DNA of 64,000 bases from Odontocerum albicorne (Eukaryota > Arthropoda > Insecta > Trichoptera > Odontoceridae), in contig OX463859.1 of assembly GCA_949825065.1 (NCBI GenBank), positions 14,651,220 to 14,715,219 of the forward strand, in the 5' to 3' direction. Position numbers and translations under genes: made by a program. The notes under the pieces are model-generated. The model did no database searches and had not been told where the DNA came from. It saw only the letters and a program-made list of their open reading frames with translations. Each line of letters starts with the position of its first letter. Within the stretch, counting starts at the first letter, position 1. Of this stretch, positions 22,685-32,479 are shown one piece after another.

Positions 22685-22942
22685 GTGAGGAGTTATGAGA
22701 TAAACCTAGACCTTATGATAGCTTACGTTATCTCTAACAAATATATTTATTATATTACCTTATCACGTATGTGAGGAGTTATGAGATAAACCTAGACCTT
22801 ATGATAGCTTACGTTATCTCTAACAAATATATTTATTATATTACCTTATCACGTATGTGAGGAGTTATGAGATAAACCTAGACCTTATGATAGCTTACGT
22901 TATCTCTAACAAATATATTTATTATATTACCTTATCACGTAT
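22685..22942. repeat. Three identical 86-bp tandem copies
   Basis: Units start GTGAGGAGTTATGAG at 22685, 22771 and 22857 and appear identical, so amplification (or an assembly artefact) is recent. The array abuts the truncated end of LINE-W. Confidence 0.9.
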
Positions 22943-23019
22943 GAATAATTAAATTATAAATATTAACATACTACGTTTCTATCAATATTTTTTTGTTATT
23001 TCCCTTCATCTATATTTGA

Positions 23020-23200
23020 TACACATTCTTATAAAATTCTTACAATTTCTCAGACTTTTACTATTTCGTTCTTTCAAAATTTAATTTAATTGATCCACCC
23101 TTACTTTTCTAAGTCTTCCTCCACCACACGCACATTTGCACTGAATATTTATTTTGTCAGTTTTTCTACATTCGTTTGTTGTCAATGCGTAAACCATCTT
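23020..23200 (-). mobile_element. LINE-S fragment
   Basis: The minus strand reads in family order: DQLN, RKVRVD (GRLRKVRVDQLN), then antisense CTTTCAAAATTTAATTTAAT and CAATTTCTCAGACTTTTAC blocks on plus. Confidence 0.5.
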
Positions 23201-24339
23201 AGAATGGACTTGATAATTATTTTTAATATCCATGATCGTGTCTTTAACTAAGTGTAAAGCAAAAATATTAGAGAAAAAATAACCCATGTCAAAATAAAAG
23301 GAATGAATCTGAAGGAAAAAAGATGAGATTGAGAATTGTATGAAATTTAAGGACGAAATTGTTTTGAAAAAAAGGTTTATTATTTAATCTTGAAAAAGAT
23401 GAAGACAAATTTGATTGAGCTAGGAAAATAGTTTCAAAGTTTAGACGAGTAAGTTTAAGTAGTGAAGTTTCCTAATTTTGTTGTGAAGTTTGTGTAATTG
23501 CTGTTTTCATTACAATTTCATTTCTTTTGGTTTTTTATTTTTTTTTTATAATTTAAATTAGATTTTTTAAAGGCTATTGGTATTAAAAATAAACAAAAAG
23601 TTCATAAATAATTAAAATACATAACTGAGAACTTTAATATAAAAATTGTTATTTAAATTATGTCCATCACATCGTAAAAGGACACAAAAGTTAAAAACAC
23701 AGATGTATCCATGGTTAGGTATCCATAGATTTTAACTCTATTGGAAAAAAAATATTCTCAACACACTTAAGCCGTTAAATTATTACACATTATAGATTAA
23801 TCATCAAAAATATTTGGATATCAGTAAATGTATCGAAATTCACTTGAGTTGTCGTTATGTTGAGTCAGGCGGTACTGCAACAGCCAGACATTAAGTCATT
23901 ACTGTTAATATTTAGTCTGCCTCAAAATGTTAAAAGCTGCTAATAAGCGACGATGGTCGACAATTGATTTTATCTTAAACTTGTATTTTGCGTATTTTTT
24001 TTAATCAAATTTTGTCACGCTTTTAATCGTAAAACATATTTCTTTCATAACATGTTTTGCTCATTACTAAAACACTTAAACCGAATGAATCAAACAAAAT
24101 TGACAAGACATCCCTCAAACCGTATTACGTCATCATTCCCAACAAAGGCTTGCAAAGACCTTTGTTATGTTCTATATTTAACGCAGTTCCATAACGTGTA
24201 TTGTTCGTCGGGAAGTACGTATATACCTTTGTCTATTAATGGTGCCTGGTGGAGGGAGATACTACATGACGAAGATCGTAACCGTAACGGAAACATCTCA
24301 CAAAATTCTGAAATGGATGATTTATGTTGTTACATACTT
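23201..24339. other. Unassigned AT-rich stretch
   Basis: No supported feature. A 99-codon ORF at 24052-24351 matches nothing I recognise. Confidence 0.35.
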
Positions 24340-24975
24340 GTATATCTCTGAGGGAAAATAACACTAATGAATTATGAAGTAGCTTTCATCAGGATTGTTT
24401 ATTGTATTCCATTATTTTGAACAGTTTCATTGTATATAATGCAACCTGTCAGGTTAATTACTATAACATAAGACCTATTTTCCATCCAACCAAAACTATT
24501 CAATTGAACAACAATAATCGAACTGTTCTGGTTGGATGGAAAAAGTAAATAACGATTCCATCCTCCTTTACTATCCATGAAGTGAGACTCTGGAATTAAT
24601 TGCAAACCAACGTTATACTGGCTTCGTCGAATCAGTTACAAACCAATATTAAACTCACTTCGTCCTTGGCATGCTTTAATAAGCGACTGAAAAACTCTTC
24701 ATTTCTAGTCAGTAACATAACGTGTTTCGTTTCTGATTTTTTTCCTTCCTCTCCGCCACCGAAAAGGAATTTTCGGGTGATTGTCCGTCTTTGCGGGGTT
24801 TGTGGGCATATGCTCACGAATGTGTTCATGGATTTAGTGGATAATCATTTGAATGTTTTTGCGACCGTGTAACTTACTTCATTTACTTTTGTCTGGTTGG
24901 TTGGAAGAGATTGCCGCCTGGCAATAAGCTGCCAGATTGTATTTGCAATAAAGTGTTAAGTAAATAAACTATTCA
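24340..24975 (+). mobile_element. LINE-W 3' end with complete 3' tail
   Basis: Coding relics SRIVYCIPLF..., VRLWN.LQTNVILASS, then a partial repeat LQTNIKLTSSLACFNKRLK (24630-24695), then the 3' UTR. The 3' end is TGGTTGGTTGGAAGAGATTG at 24893, CCGCCTGGCAATAAGC, TTGCAATAAAGTGTTAAG and TAAATAAAC near 24968. Between about 24418 and 24548 the coding relic is interrupted by a hairpin-bearing insert with 15-bp arms at 24478-24492/24529-24543 (TTTTCCATCCAACCA). This 3' end is shared with SINE-A. Confidence 0.75.
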
Positions 24976-25089
24976 TTTTTATTAGGTTAAAAATTTAAGA
25001 CGCCACAATCTAAATACTGTTTTAAAATAATTTTATCTTTGGTAAAGTATACTGGTAATATTTTCTTAAAAAATTTTTTTCGTTAATTT

Positions 25090-25262
25090 GTGTTGTATTA
25101 TTGTATGGTATTACACGTTCGTTGTATACAGTATAACCTGGCGGGATAAAGTGAAAACCAGACAGTAATCCTTTTTTTTTAATCTGGGTTTCCACGGGAA
25201 TCGAACCCGCAACCTCCGGTCTGAGAGACAATCGTCTTACCAACTAAACCACAGAGGTTGTG
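25090..25262 (-). mobile_element. SINE-A copy with internal deletion
   Basis: The minus strand shows CCTCTGTGGTTTAGTTGGTA, B box GGGTTCGATTCCC and GGATTACTGTCTGGTTTTCA. It then jumps directly to CCGCCAGGTTATACTGTATA, missing the TGGTTGG..GGCAATAAG block. Confidence 0.8.
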
Positions 25263-25414
25263 GGTTGGTTGTACTTATATTGAGACTTTATTCCATAATG
25301 TGCTCAAATTGATTGTTTTTTTAATTTTACTTCAACGGTCAAAGGACCTTTTTATACAAAGATAAAAAAATAACAAACATAATTTAACATTGACATCTAA
25401 ACAGTATTTTATAA

Positions 25415-25663
25415 AAGAAAATAACAGTACGGTACAAGTCGAACAATACAACAAAGAAAATAACAGTATGGTACAAGTCGAACAACACAACAAAGAAAAT
25501 AATAGTATGGTACAAGTCGAACAACACAACAATGTAAATAACAGTATGGTACAAGTCGAACAACACAACAAAGTAAATACCAGTATGGTACAAGTCGAAC
25601 AACACAACAAAGTAAATAACAGTATGGTACAAGTCGAACAACACAACAAAGTAAATCAATACA
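25415..25663. repeat. 39-bp minisatellite, about 6.4 copies
   Basis: The unit contains AACAGTATGGTACAAGTCGA. Because 39 is divisible by 3 all frames stay open, producing apparent ORFs on both strands (NNSMVQVEQHNKV repeats on plus) that are artefacts of periodicity. Confidence 0.95.
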
Positions 25664-26269
25664 TACAATTCAATCGATTCACCCCGGCAAGAACAACTTT
25701 TTCACCCTCCTATAAGTAGCCAATGACACATGAAAATCTATACAATTTTCATATTTATTCCTCAATCCGTACAATATTTTTAAGCAAGAATTATAAAAAT
25801 AATTAGTTGCAACCTCTTCACTGATGAACAAAACATTTTGCCGAGCAGGTTAACGAGGAACGTATAACATGACAAGCTGAGTTTGTTTCCTGACTATTGA
25901 AATACTAGCTGACAATCTTAAACAATGTTGGAAGTTGAAACATATAGTATAATATGTCTGACAAGGTTGTTAAAGCCTTGTCACTTTCATCAATATATCA
26001 TAGTCCTACTCTGTTATTGGGATCTATAGTTTAAAGTTTACAAATCGTAAAACCTCCGCTGTTTTGTATCAAATGTTATTGTATAAATTTATGATTTCAT
26101 GTTATACATGAAAATAATTATTGAATGTAATAATTATCGTTAAATAACGATAATTATTACAATTTTAAATATTTCCAGAATGTCCTTCGCATTATGACTG
26201 TATAATGGCGAAGAACATTTTTGATGGACGAGAGGCAAAAAAAACATATTTCAAAAGGCATATCGTGAA
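25664..26269. other. Unassigned stretch with a hairpin
   Basis: A perfect 17-bp inverted repeat at 26126-26142/26145-26161 (TGTAATAATTATCGTTA). Otherwise nothing supported. Confidence 0.5.
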
Positions 26270-26375
26270 CACTACACTGGAACCCTTTTTAAAATGAATC
26301 TAGGGCCAATAGAAATCAAACCCACAACCTCCGGTCGGAAGTCAGGTATCTTACCAGCTCAACTATTGAGGTAGT
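26270..26375 (-). mobile_element. SINE-A head fragment
   Basis: The minus strand has a decayed tRNA head (GAGCTGGTAAGATACCTGAC) with GGAGGTTGTGGGTTTGATTT and the start of the body (GGGTTCCAGTGT). Confidence 0.5.
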
Positions 26376-26889
26376 TTATTTGCAATATTTTTTTCATTTT
26401 TGACCTAATGCACCTTCAAAAAAAATTCTAAATATTACAATACATTACACAAAATATACTTTTATCCTAATTTTCCTTTGTCTTCCTTCCTTTATATTGA
26501 ACGAACATCTTTCATCTTATTCTACCATTATTGTTTAGATATAAGTTATTATTTGTTTATTTAAATATCATGGATTATTTTTTTTAAATGTCATAGATTA
26601 AAACAACTTAACGTTTCCAAGATGAGCTGGTTGGCTATAAGATATTGCTGTATAGCCATTAACCCGTCAGACGTACCATGTATAACCATGTGCATAAAAG
26701 GATAATTGTAATAAATAAATAAATAAATACAGTGTACAGTACATCGGGTCGATTGATAAGTGGTGATTTCTTCCAAGCAACCATACAACTATTATGCAAA
26801 ATTTTGTGTGGGGGTTTTTCACAACTATGGAAGAGACAAAAAAAATCATGATTATTAGTATCATTATATTATACTCGTAGATAGGCTGC
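26376..26889. other. AT-rich stretch with SINE-like tail relic
   Basis: 26730-26790 (-) resembles a SINE-A tail (TGGTTGCTTGGAAGAAATCA followed by TGTACTGTACACTG and (ATTT)n). 26450-26530 weakly resembles antisense LINE-S. Octamer TACTCGTA at 26872. Confidence 0.35.
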
Positions 26890-27152
26890 ATATCGTCGCC
26901 GATACTGCAGGAACACGTATCTAGGATTGCTCAAATTTTACAGGGGAGACAAAAAACGATTTTTCTGCAAAAATATAATAAAATAAAAACGTCACTTGGT
27001 ATTGCGGTTACGAATAAATGCGTTCCGCGTAGAAAATAAATATATGTGTTAATGCAAAAATGTGTCAATGATACAAGAGATGACAAAAAATAAAGAAAGT
27101 TACTTTTACCAAAAAATCGAGTTACGTGTTCCTGCAATATCGGCGACGATAT
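26890..27152. mobile_element. MITE with 30-bp terminal inverted repeats and TA target site
   Basis: ATATCGTCGCCGATACTGCA... at 26890-26919 is the inverse of 27123-27152 with one mismatch. Taking TCGTCGCCG as the terminus, both ends are flanked by TA, as for Tc1/mariner-type MITEs. No coding content. Confidence 0.8.
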
Positions 27153-27343
27153 ACTCGCATGACGTTAATATCTAATCAAGTTTAACTGTTATATGCTTCC
27201 ATGCAAAACCATAAAAGCAAAAAGAAAAATACATACATTTAACATGGTCATCGCTGGACAAGACGAAGAAAGGGAGTTTGGAAATAATATTGACGGAAAA
27301 CACGCTTTATCACTGAAGGAAGATCTAAACATTTTTTATTTCC

Positions 27344-27445
27344 TTTTGAAAACACGTCAGCGATGATGCGAATCTATATTTTGAAAACACGTCAGCGATG
27401 ATGCGAATCTATATTTTGAAAACACGTCAGCGATGATGCGAATCT
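27344..27445. repeat. 35-bp tandem repeat, three copies
   Basis: TTTTGAAAACACGTCAGCGA units start at 27344, 27379 and 27414 and are identical over their length. Confidence 0.9.
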
Positions 27446-27664
27446 TATATTATAAGCTGGGAGCTTAGTTGTTAGTGTAGTTATCGGAAATCATTATTTT
27501 TTTGGTTTTGTGACTTAAATTGAGTAGTAGGTATGTTATATATTTCTAGTAAGCGATTATTTTAGGAATTTGCCTGTTCATCAAATGTTTTACAAATAAA
27601 CTGAAGAAAAATAATATTAAGTCTTTAACCTATCTCTATTTTTATTTTATATTCACCATTAACG

Positions 27665-28215
27665 ATTATTATAATATTTAAAGGATAAAAGTAAGATAAA
27701 TGCTATGGAAACGCGTGGACTGAGAAAAAAATGTTGAATGTCATTGTATGAAAGAAGGCAGAATGAAAACAATTTAAATTAATGCATGAATGAAGATTGT
27801 TTAGATAATATAAAGAAATGAGCTTTAAGAGGGTTTAGAGGTGTGGAGAGAATGAATGACAAAAGAATGACTAAGCGCGTATATAAGTCAGAAGTGCAAC
27901 GTGTAAGAGTTAGACCGAGGAAGACATGACTGAATCCAATGAATAAAATGATAAGTATGAGAAATATAAAATTGTTCATGACGAGATATATGAATGTTAA
28001 GAAAGCGACAATTGTTCATAACGAGATATATGAATGTTTAGGAAGCGACAATTGTTCATGACGATATATATGAATGTTAAGGAAGCGACAATTGTTCATG
28101 ACGTGATATATGAATGTTAAGGAAGCGACAATTGTTCATGACGAGATATATGAATGTTAAGGAAGCGGCAATTGTATGCGTGGATAGATTAAATGGATAG
28201 TTCTTCTATTTGCCT
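27665..28215 (+). mobile_element. LINE-S-type C-terminal fragment containing a minisatellite
   Basis: The plus strand reads NAMETRGLRKKC, then decayed RGVERMNDKRMTKRVYKSEV and RVRVRPRKT, the usual order after the reverse transcriptase. At the point where the next family block (NIVHDE...) should occur once, it is repeated five times (27970-28170). The element resumes with VRGW-like sequence and FYLPAS-type terminal motif near 28205-28235. Confidence 0.6.
27970..28170. repeat. 40-bp tandem repeat, five copies, inside a LINE tail
   Basis: AATTGTTCATGACGAGATAT units start at 27970, 28010, 28050, 28090 and 28130. The unit is homologous to a single-copy segment of the related element at 43385-43400 (CATTGTGCATGACGAGATG). 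Confidence 0.9.
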
Positions 28216-28239
28216 GCCTCACGAGGGTCACGACGTGAT

Positions 28240-29075
28240 TATAAATATGTGTAAAAGGACCATTTATATGGCGCCCTCAGAGTGCATTCTCTTCAAGAGC
28301 TCGAGCTCAGGTTTTAAACTCACTACGAGTATTACTAAAAGATTAAAATATTACAAAGGAAACATATAAGCTGAGTGTAATTATGGTGATGGATATGGCC
28401 GTTAGTTAGATTCGGTACTTCCCCGCGTCTTTATATATCCATATATAATAAACATATGTTAATAAACCTCAGAAAACTTACCAAAGGATGACAAACAAGA
28501 AAGAAACTTTTTTAGACCTTCTAATATATGATAGTAGTACATTCGGTTTTAGGTGGAGCATGGTGTATGTGTGAAGTGTTTAAACATTAAACCGTACATT
28601 TTGTGGAGCATAGTGTATGTCTGTGTGTAGTGTTTAAACATAACCATAAATTTGTTGGAGCATAGTGTATGCCTGTGTGTAGTGTTTAAACATAACCATA
28701 AATTTGGTGGAGCATAGTGTATGTATGTGTGTAGTGTTTAAACATAACCATAAATTTGGTGGACCATAGTGTATGTATGTGTGTAGTGTTTAAACATAAC
28801 CATAAATTTGGATAAGTGCTTCCAAAAAGGGTCAACTTCAAGCGCTTCCTAAAGCTGCACACGCCACATTTATCTCTAACACTCAGATTCATTCTACGCC
28901 ACAGGATCAGCAACCGCAAAAAGTCTGTCATATTACCTCACCCTATTAAATCGATTCAAATAAATTTATTCGATGAAACTGATGTCGACCTCAAAGATAA
29001 ATGATAAAAAGATACAATGGAAACATCCCATTTATGAACTTGAATACAAAGAAATAAAGTTTTGAATCAATTCGC
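28240..29075 (-). mobile_element. LINE-R 3' end containing a tandem array
   Basis: On the minus strand 28931-28820 encodes VCSFRKRLKLTLFGS preceded by FFAVADPVA.N relics, the FxVxxPxxWNxLP...FRKxLKxTLF ending of CR1/L2-like LINEs. The following 3' UTR is amplified (28548-28812) and then continues to about 28240, aligning with the copies at 34.9 and 61.4 kb. Confidence 0.65.
28548..28812. repeat. 51-53-bp tandem array, about five copies, in LINE-R 3' UTR
   Basis: Each unit contains GGAGCATAGTGTATG and GTGTTTAAACATAACCATAA. The first unit is the most divergent and is closest to the single-copy 3' UTR of the sister element at 35160-35200. Confidence 0.9.
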
Positions 29076-29124
29076 TTGCAACTAGTCTTGAATTTACCTA
29101 TAACATTAACATTATTTTACGGGA

Positions 29125-29330
29125 CGACCTCCGTAGCTCATTGATAACATTCTCAATTTTCACCAAGGGGGTTTCAGGTTCAATTCCCCATGTGATACCC
29201 GATAAGTTTGTCTAACAACAATACTCATACGCGCCAAGCGACAGTGGTACCAACACGTTTAATTAACGCCGAAGATAATATTGTCTCCCGTCACGCTTTC
29301 CAATATTTTCGAAACACTTATTTTGCTATT
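29125..29330 (+). mobile_element. SINE-C-like copy
   Basis: Head ACCTCCGTAGCTCATTGATA and B box GGTTCAATTCCCCATGTGATACC, then a body with CAACAATACTCATACGC that aligns with 55.40 kb. Confidence 0.5.
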
Positions 29331-29659
29331 ATGAGGGGGAAAAAATTTACGTAACACAAAGTGAATAAAATATCTTTTTAAAGGTTCAAGATATTTTAAC
29401 AGAAATATTACAACATTTTGTATGCTTTGTCCTTCTATCTCAAAACTGACTTAAATCCCATTTTGTCATTCAGTTTCTCACTTCTTGACTCCCAGTGCCA
29501 CCCATATTGTCCGTGTACCATTAATTGTACCCAGAATAGATAATACAATACAATATTGTACAGGACAACAAAACAAAGCATGTCCGTGAACAGAACCTAC
29601 CTCACAATGTACATTGTCCTGGAAACAAAACCTTTCCAAGTTCCGATTCAGATGATAGT
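29331..29659. other. Unassigned stretch
   Basis: No supported feature. Confidence 0.3.
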
Positions 29660-29780
29660 ATAAAACACTAACCCTTGATCTAAGATGATATTTTTGTTAA
29701 GACAAAAAAATTCAAAGCGTCTTGAATTCAGAGCCGGTAGAACTAGAACAAGAAGACCTTTTTTGGATCATCTGTATTAA
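29660..29780. repeat. R-B family fragment
   Basis: AGAGCCGGTAGAACTAGAAC and GACCTTTTTTGGATCATC align with 30440-30490 and 60410-60460. Confidence 0.5.
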
Positions 29781-29804
29781 AAAATCCTCATGGATTTATG
29801 TATG

Positions 29805-29995
29805 TATAACTGTATTTTATTACACTTCGTCGTATACAGGACAATCTGGCAAGTTTATTTTCATGTGGCAATCTTTTATAGTCAATCAGAAAGGTGTTTA
29901 ACAAGTCTTAAGTGAAACTCAGACTTGAACCCTTTTAAAAAACATCGGGGATAGTGGTTGAATTTGTAACTCCCGAGTTGAGTATTGAGAAAACC
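29805..29995 (-). mobile_element. SINE-A copy
   Basis: The tail (CACTTCGTCGTATACAGGAC on plus), the GGCAATCTTTTATAG block, the body and a decayed head are present in family order. Confidence 0.65.
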
Positions 29996-30359
29996 TAGAA
30001 GATGGCTATCTTTTCAAATGCATTTCAATATCATCTTCAAATAAAAAAAGTAATGAATATGTTGTATGTAGATATTAACCTTATAATTTCAATTGTCCTT
30101 AGTGAGATACAGGCAAAAGCTTAGTTTACTGGGGACACGACAAATGAAAGGCAACAAACTCAAACCCATTAAAATTGTGTCCCAATTAAATTATATGTTG
30201 CTTTTCGCAAATAATGTATATTTCTTGTCATATATAAAATAAATAAATAAATTACATGAGTATATTTACATCTCTAGCCACAATGATATATACAACAAAG
30301 TGAGGATAGAAACATCATTCACAATATCTTGTCATCTAAGAGATATAATCTAGAAAAAT

Positions 30360-30800
30360 AAGCGCATGCGAATCGATAGTAAAGTTCGAATACGAGTATA
30401 TTGTGCAAGACTAGAATCAGAGAGATCATGTCTTATAAACATGAAACCAGAGCTGACACAACTAGAGTAAAAGCCTCCTTTGAACATCCGAAATAATAAT
30501 ACTACGAATTAACATATCATCGCAGGAAAATCTCTCCGAGATAGGATCATATACTTTAATATTCGACTGACCTGCAACACAGAAGATATAGTCAGATGAA
30601 GCAGGAAGAAAATATGGTACTGAGGAGATTATGTGGATTGGATGAACAGTGACAGGATCCCATACATGGCGATACACAAGATCCCCGTAAGCCGTTGTAT
30701 GCCAGGAGCAACACAAAGGTAGAGAGAGACACAACTGGTCCCAGGAATTTAAGGGTGAATAATGAAAGATTGGAACATATCGAGAAATTTTGCTACTGAT
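30360..30800. repeat. R-B family copy; carries part of a 232-codon antisense ORF
   Basis: Aligns in blocks with 60350-60735: GAAACCAGAGCTGACACAAC, TAGTCAGATGAAGCAGG, GACAGGATCCCATACATGGC, GAGAGACACAACTGGTCC. On the minus strand the longest natural-looking ORF of the window (30462-31160) ends here with YIFCVAGQSNIKVYDPISER, superficially like a Kelch/F-box-associated blade (VxGG...VYDP). Its N-terminal third, however, is antisense to a LINE-S relic at 30935-31090, so the ORF as a whole is not one gene. The minus-strand C-terminal part remains unassigned. Confidence 0.45.
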
Positions 30801-30934
30801 GTAGTATTTTTTCATATGATGAAAGAGTTCTAGGGGATGGCGTGTAGCGATATGAAACGAAGTCAATGGGGTACTAAAACATATATTACTCAAACTGGAC
30901 AGGACAGTAATTGACAGGGAAAAGACTGATTGTA

Positions 30935-31090
30935 ACCGAATAAATGCTATAGAAACGCGTGTATCTAGAAGATTAAGCGGTGCATTGCCACATGCTGAAG
31001 CACTTGGATAGGCTGACGTTAAATGACGAAGAGTGCGTTTAGATGGTTTATACATACGGACCGAATGAAGAAATATTAACAAAATAAATA
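30935..31090 (+). mobile_element. LINE-S fragment
   Basis: NAIETRVSRRLSG corresponds to the NAVEMRALRRMCG motif after the reverse transcriptase. RTE.RNI near 31060 corresponds to RMNEEI. Confidence 0.5.
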
Positions 31091-31434
31091 TGTATTGCAA
31101 ATGTAGACCTGTTCGAATTCGAATATTCAATAAATAAATCTGATGATTTATTTTGTCCAAGACATTGATTTAGATTGCATAATGTTAAAAAATTCTTTCA
31201 CATTATATTGTCATGATGAGTTACAAAATTATACGGAGTGAAATACTCGTATCTATTTTAATAGAAAAAAAAATTTTTCAGCAGATTTTATCGTCTTTAA
31301 GGTGTGGCGCCTGGTTTCTGTGCTCCGGTTGACCATCTCTTGTTCAGGCTCTGGTATTCCTTCCCGAGTTCGCGGACTCGATTCGCGTTGGCTATCTATT
31401 TTCTTTTTAAAAAGTTTTAGCCGCTTCTACATTT
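31091..31434. other. Unassigned stretch
   Basis: Octamer TACTCGTA at 31244. A GC-richer block at 31300-31400 (CGAGTTCGCGGACTCGATTC) is unexplained. Confidence 0.3.
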
Positions 31435-31640
31435 TTGTATTGTAAGAGTATTACACCTTCGTTTTATACATTAAATAACCTGGTGAACTTATTATCATGT
31501 GGCAATCTTCCAATCAACAAGAAAAATGTTCAAGAAGCCTTAAGTGAAAACCAAAACTGGAACTTTTTTTTTAATCTGGGTTCCAGCGGTGATTGAACCC
31601 GTAACAAGCGTCTTTCAAACTAGACCACAAAGTTGGTAGA
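31435..31640 (-). mobile_element. SINE-A copy
   Basis: The minus strand has the head CTTTGTGGTCTAGTTTGAAA (internally shortened), B-box relic GGGTTCAATCACC, body GTTTTCACTTAAGGCTTCTT, then GGCAATAAG-like and TGTATAAAACGAAGGTGTAA tail blocks. Confidence 0.75.
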
Positions 31641-31829
31641 AAGATATTTTGACATAGCAATAACCCGGCGACTTTGTAACGTTTACAATGAAATCGCAAT
31701 ACAATAAAAGGGGAGTCGTGAGATTTGAAACATGTCGGGTCTTGAACAAATTCTACAGTTGGATTAAATCAGTTATTTAATAAAAATGTTAAAATGCGTT
31801 TTGAAGCATTCAAGCTTCTTTTCACCGGT

Positions 31830-32470
31830 TGTATAAGGTCTTGCCGAGAGCTGTACCGTATGGTTTGTGACTTATGGCGCCGACGTTTCGAGAAAAGTGG
31901 CAGTTTTCATATTCAAGAATAGTTTCCAAGTGGTGAATAACTTGTTCAGAGTCTCGGTTCAATGGTAGGACGCCTTACTCTTTCATCGGATAAATTCTGA
32001 ATGTTATGATATTTAGATTGAAATTTGTTTCTTTAAAGAAACGGGAAAGTTTAAGATTTATGAGATGATTATGAAAAATAATAAAATGTTAAATACTTAT
32101 ATAAACGTGAAGGATGGTTTGTAGTCTTCGCCATAAGATAGCCGGAATCTCAACCGTAACGTTAGCGCATGGGTCCACTCCGGTTGCGACCGTAACGTGA
32201 TTGAGTCCGTCCCACCACGGGAGAACAAGCGCACGGTTTTTACTAAAGTTGAAGTTGTTCGTTTTCATTTAGCTGTCACTTCGATTTAATTACTGGGCAC
32301 CATGCTGGTTTAAAGTGGAATCCGTCGTCTCTGTTCAGGTTAATTCGATGTTTATATAGATTTCTAATGCCCCTTTGATTAATCGAGCGTACTAACTCTT
32401 TGGTTTGCCTAAAATTTTAGATTCAAGTGAAAAACGGTGGCCTGTCTCGATGAATGACAACCTGAGTGTT
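31830..32470 (-). mobile_element. Penelope-like element fragment (GIY-YIG end and 3' region)
   Basis: The minus strand from about 32470 to 32250 reads STLRLSFIETGHRFSLESKI, then RLIKGALEIYINIELT and STLNQHGAQ. This matches the Penelope-like C-terminus, where H..TGH.I.F...K.L is followed by R..REAIEI.KH and then LN..W.P. The minus-strand 3' region at about 31900-31880 contains TTCTCGAAACGTCGGCG, the GAAAC-type motif common near Penelope-like ends and associated there with hammerhead ribozymes. Catalytic GIY and reverse transcriptase parts are absent, and stops are present. Confidence 0.55.
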
Positions 32471-32479
32471 GAACGTCGA

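Noticed and set aside
25332..25668. Minus-strand ORFs of 94-105 codons
   Set aside because: They are the reverse reading of the 39-bp minisatellite.
27970..28170. CRISPR-like repeat-spacer structure
   Set aside because: Direct head-to-tail 40-bp copies with no variable spacers; homologous to a LINE segment.
30462..31160. 232-codon minus-strand ORF as one host gene
   Set aside because: Its first part is antisense to a LINE-S relic (30935-31090) and its last part belongs to the dispersed R-B family, so it is a composite of repeats.
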